A stretch of DNA of 6,099 bases from Chloroflexota bacterium. GTDB lineage: Bacteria > Chloroflexota > Anaerolineae > Thermoflexales > Thermoflexaceae. The translations under genes and the position numbers were made by a program. Position 1 is the stretch's first letter. Each line of letters opens with the position of its first letter. The notes beneath the pieces are model-generated. The model had not been told where the DNA came from and made no database searches. It was given only the letters and a program-made list of their open reading frames with translations. Below are positions 5,816 through 6,099 of the stretch, piece by piece. Location: the NCBI GenBank assembly GCA_030550075.1, contig JAUQQB010000183.1, positions 1 to 6,099 on the forward strand, written 5' to 3'.

Positions 5816-5831
5816 AGCTACGCTGTGAACC
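5816..5831 (+). repeat. Degenerate copy of the TACGC repeat arm
   Basis: AGCTACGCTGTGAACC differs at two positions from AGTTACGCTGTTAACC at 5894-5909. It is also preceded by AGG, as is the - strand copy near 79-94. It is in the same orientation as the copy at 5891-5912, about 78 bases away. Confidence 0.5.
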
Positions 5832-5890
5832 GTTTCCCACAGGTTTTAGAGCGGGCCCCTTTCCTCCCCCAGGCGAGAGCTGCTTAAACG

Positions 5891-5912
5891 AGAAGTTACG
5901 CTGTTAACCTTC
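5891..5912 (+). repeat. Repeat arm, inverted near-identical copy of 5372-5393
   Basis: The core AGTTACGCTGTTAACCTTC (5894-5912) matches the complement of 5372-5390 with one mismatch. Including three outer bases, the match is 21 of 22. The pair therefore brackets the winged-helix gene as an inverted repeat. Looser similarity continues for about ten more bases. Confidence 0.75.
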
Positions 5913-5954
5913 TCCCCCGGTCAATTCTCCTCTTCAGGATCTCCCCGGAAAAGC

Positions 5955-5992
5955 AAAAAACGGGGCGGGCGGCTTCGCCGCCCGTCCCGTTT
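5955..5992 (-). terminator. Leftward rho-independent terminator
   Basis: Bases 5958-5973 pair with 5977-5992 (16 bp, one G-T pair). On the - strand the stem is followed by TTTTTT (5960-5955), a textbook intrinsic terminator for transcription entering from the right. The + strand reading has only three Ts. No leftward gene is present inside the window, so it would serve one beyond 6099. Confidence 0.7.
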
Positions 5993-6070
5993 CGTAACGA
6001 TTCAGCTTAGCCACATTCGGTTCGGAGCTCCTGCGAAGAGGCGGAAGGGTCCCATCCCCCTGGATCCCCC

Positions 6071-6099
6071 CTCCCCACGGCCCTCTGGGCCGTGGGGAG
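6071..6099. repeat. GC-rich hairpin, right copy of the repeated pair
   Basis: CTCCCCACGGCCC (6071-6083) pairs perfectly with 6087-6099 across a TCT loop. The stem probably continues past the window edge, since 6069-6070 are also C. It is identical to the 1-33 hairpin except for the middle loop base. It may be a dispersed genomic hairpin repeat. Confidence 0.7.

Larger units (their letters stand above)
5713..6099. other. 387-base region without a supportable gene
   Basis: No open frame here has a ribosome site or family resemblance. The region holds an imperfect hairpin (5763-5771 with 5780-5789, one bulge), with a T5 run about 17 bases beyond it. It also holds two repeat arms (5816-5831 and 5891-5912), a strong - strand terminator (5955-5992) and the terminal hairpin (6071-6099). 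The - strand terminator suggests a leftward gene beyond the right edge. Confidence 0.6.

Noticed and set aside
5600..5887. + strand open frame overlapping the winged-helix gene in another frame
   Set aside because: It has no ribosome site, its composition is that of a shifted frame, and it runs through a repeat arm.
5816..5912. Possible CRISPR-like direct repeats (two TACGC arms about 78 bases apart)
   Set aside because: There are only two diverged copies of about 16 bases, no regular spacing and no cas gene; the copies elsewhere in the window are inverted and dispersed.

Overview
The window reads like chromosomal DNA of a GC-rich bacterium, most plausibly a thermophilic Chloroflexota (inference, low to moderate confidence). 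The hints are a doubly membrane-anchored monohaem cytochrome c with Pro/Ala linkers, an unusually long arginyl-tRNA synthetase with a GDIGAHV-type sequence, an IS481-like DDE element, and many long GC-rich hairpins between genes. All intact genes are on the + strand. One broken gene is on the - strand.

Layout. A perfect 15-bp-stem hairpin opens the window (1-33) and an almost identical one closes it (6071-6099). Positions 202-867 encode a membrane cytochrome c. A 20-bp hairpin (993-1037) ends that unit. A near-consensus promoter (1091-1119) then drives tRNA-Arg with anticodon GCG (1133-1210). A terminator-like palindrome (1220-1254) separates the tRNA from argS (1286-3439), the enzyme that charges it, and no separate argS promoter is visible. 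A 20-bp bidirectional terminator follows argS (3488-3540). Convergent to argS lies the N-terminal stub of a 2'-5' RNA ligase/LigT-like phosphoesterase (3541-3733, -). Five bases upstream of its start codon lies the end of a 1518-bp IS481-like insertion sequence (3739-5256). This IS has compound 55-bp inverted ends, each with three TGTAA-type sites. Its transposase appears to have suffered a frameshift in a G6 run near its C-terminus.

Right of the IS is a MITE/REP-like element (5259-5390), then a perfect TATAAT, then a 75-aa winged-helix protein (5485-5712). The last 387 bases hold no gene that I can support, but they carry further copies of the same repeat arm and more hairpins.

The most coherent unexplained signal is a short dispersed repeat with core AGTTACGCNGTTAACC. 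It occurs five times, several copies lying beside a strong GC-rich hairpin in a constant relative orientation. The second signal is the tRNA-Arg/terminator/argS arrangement, which could couple synthetase expression to transcription of its own substrate. No CRISPR array, rRNA gene or defence system was seen.
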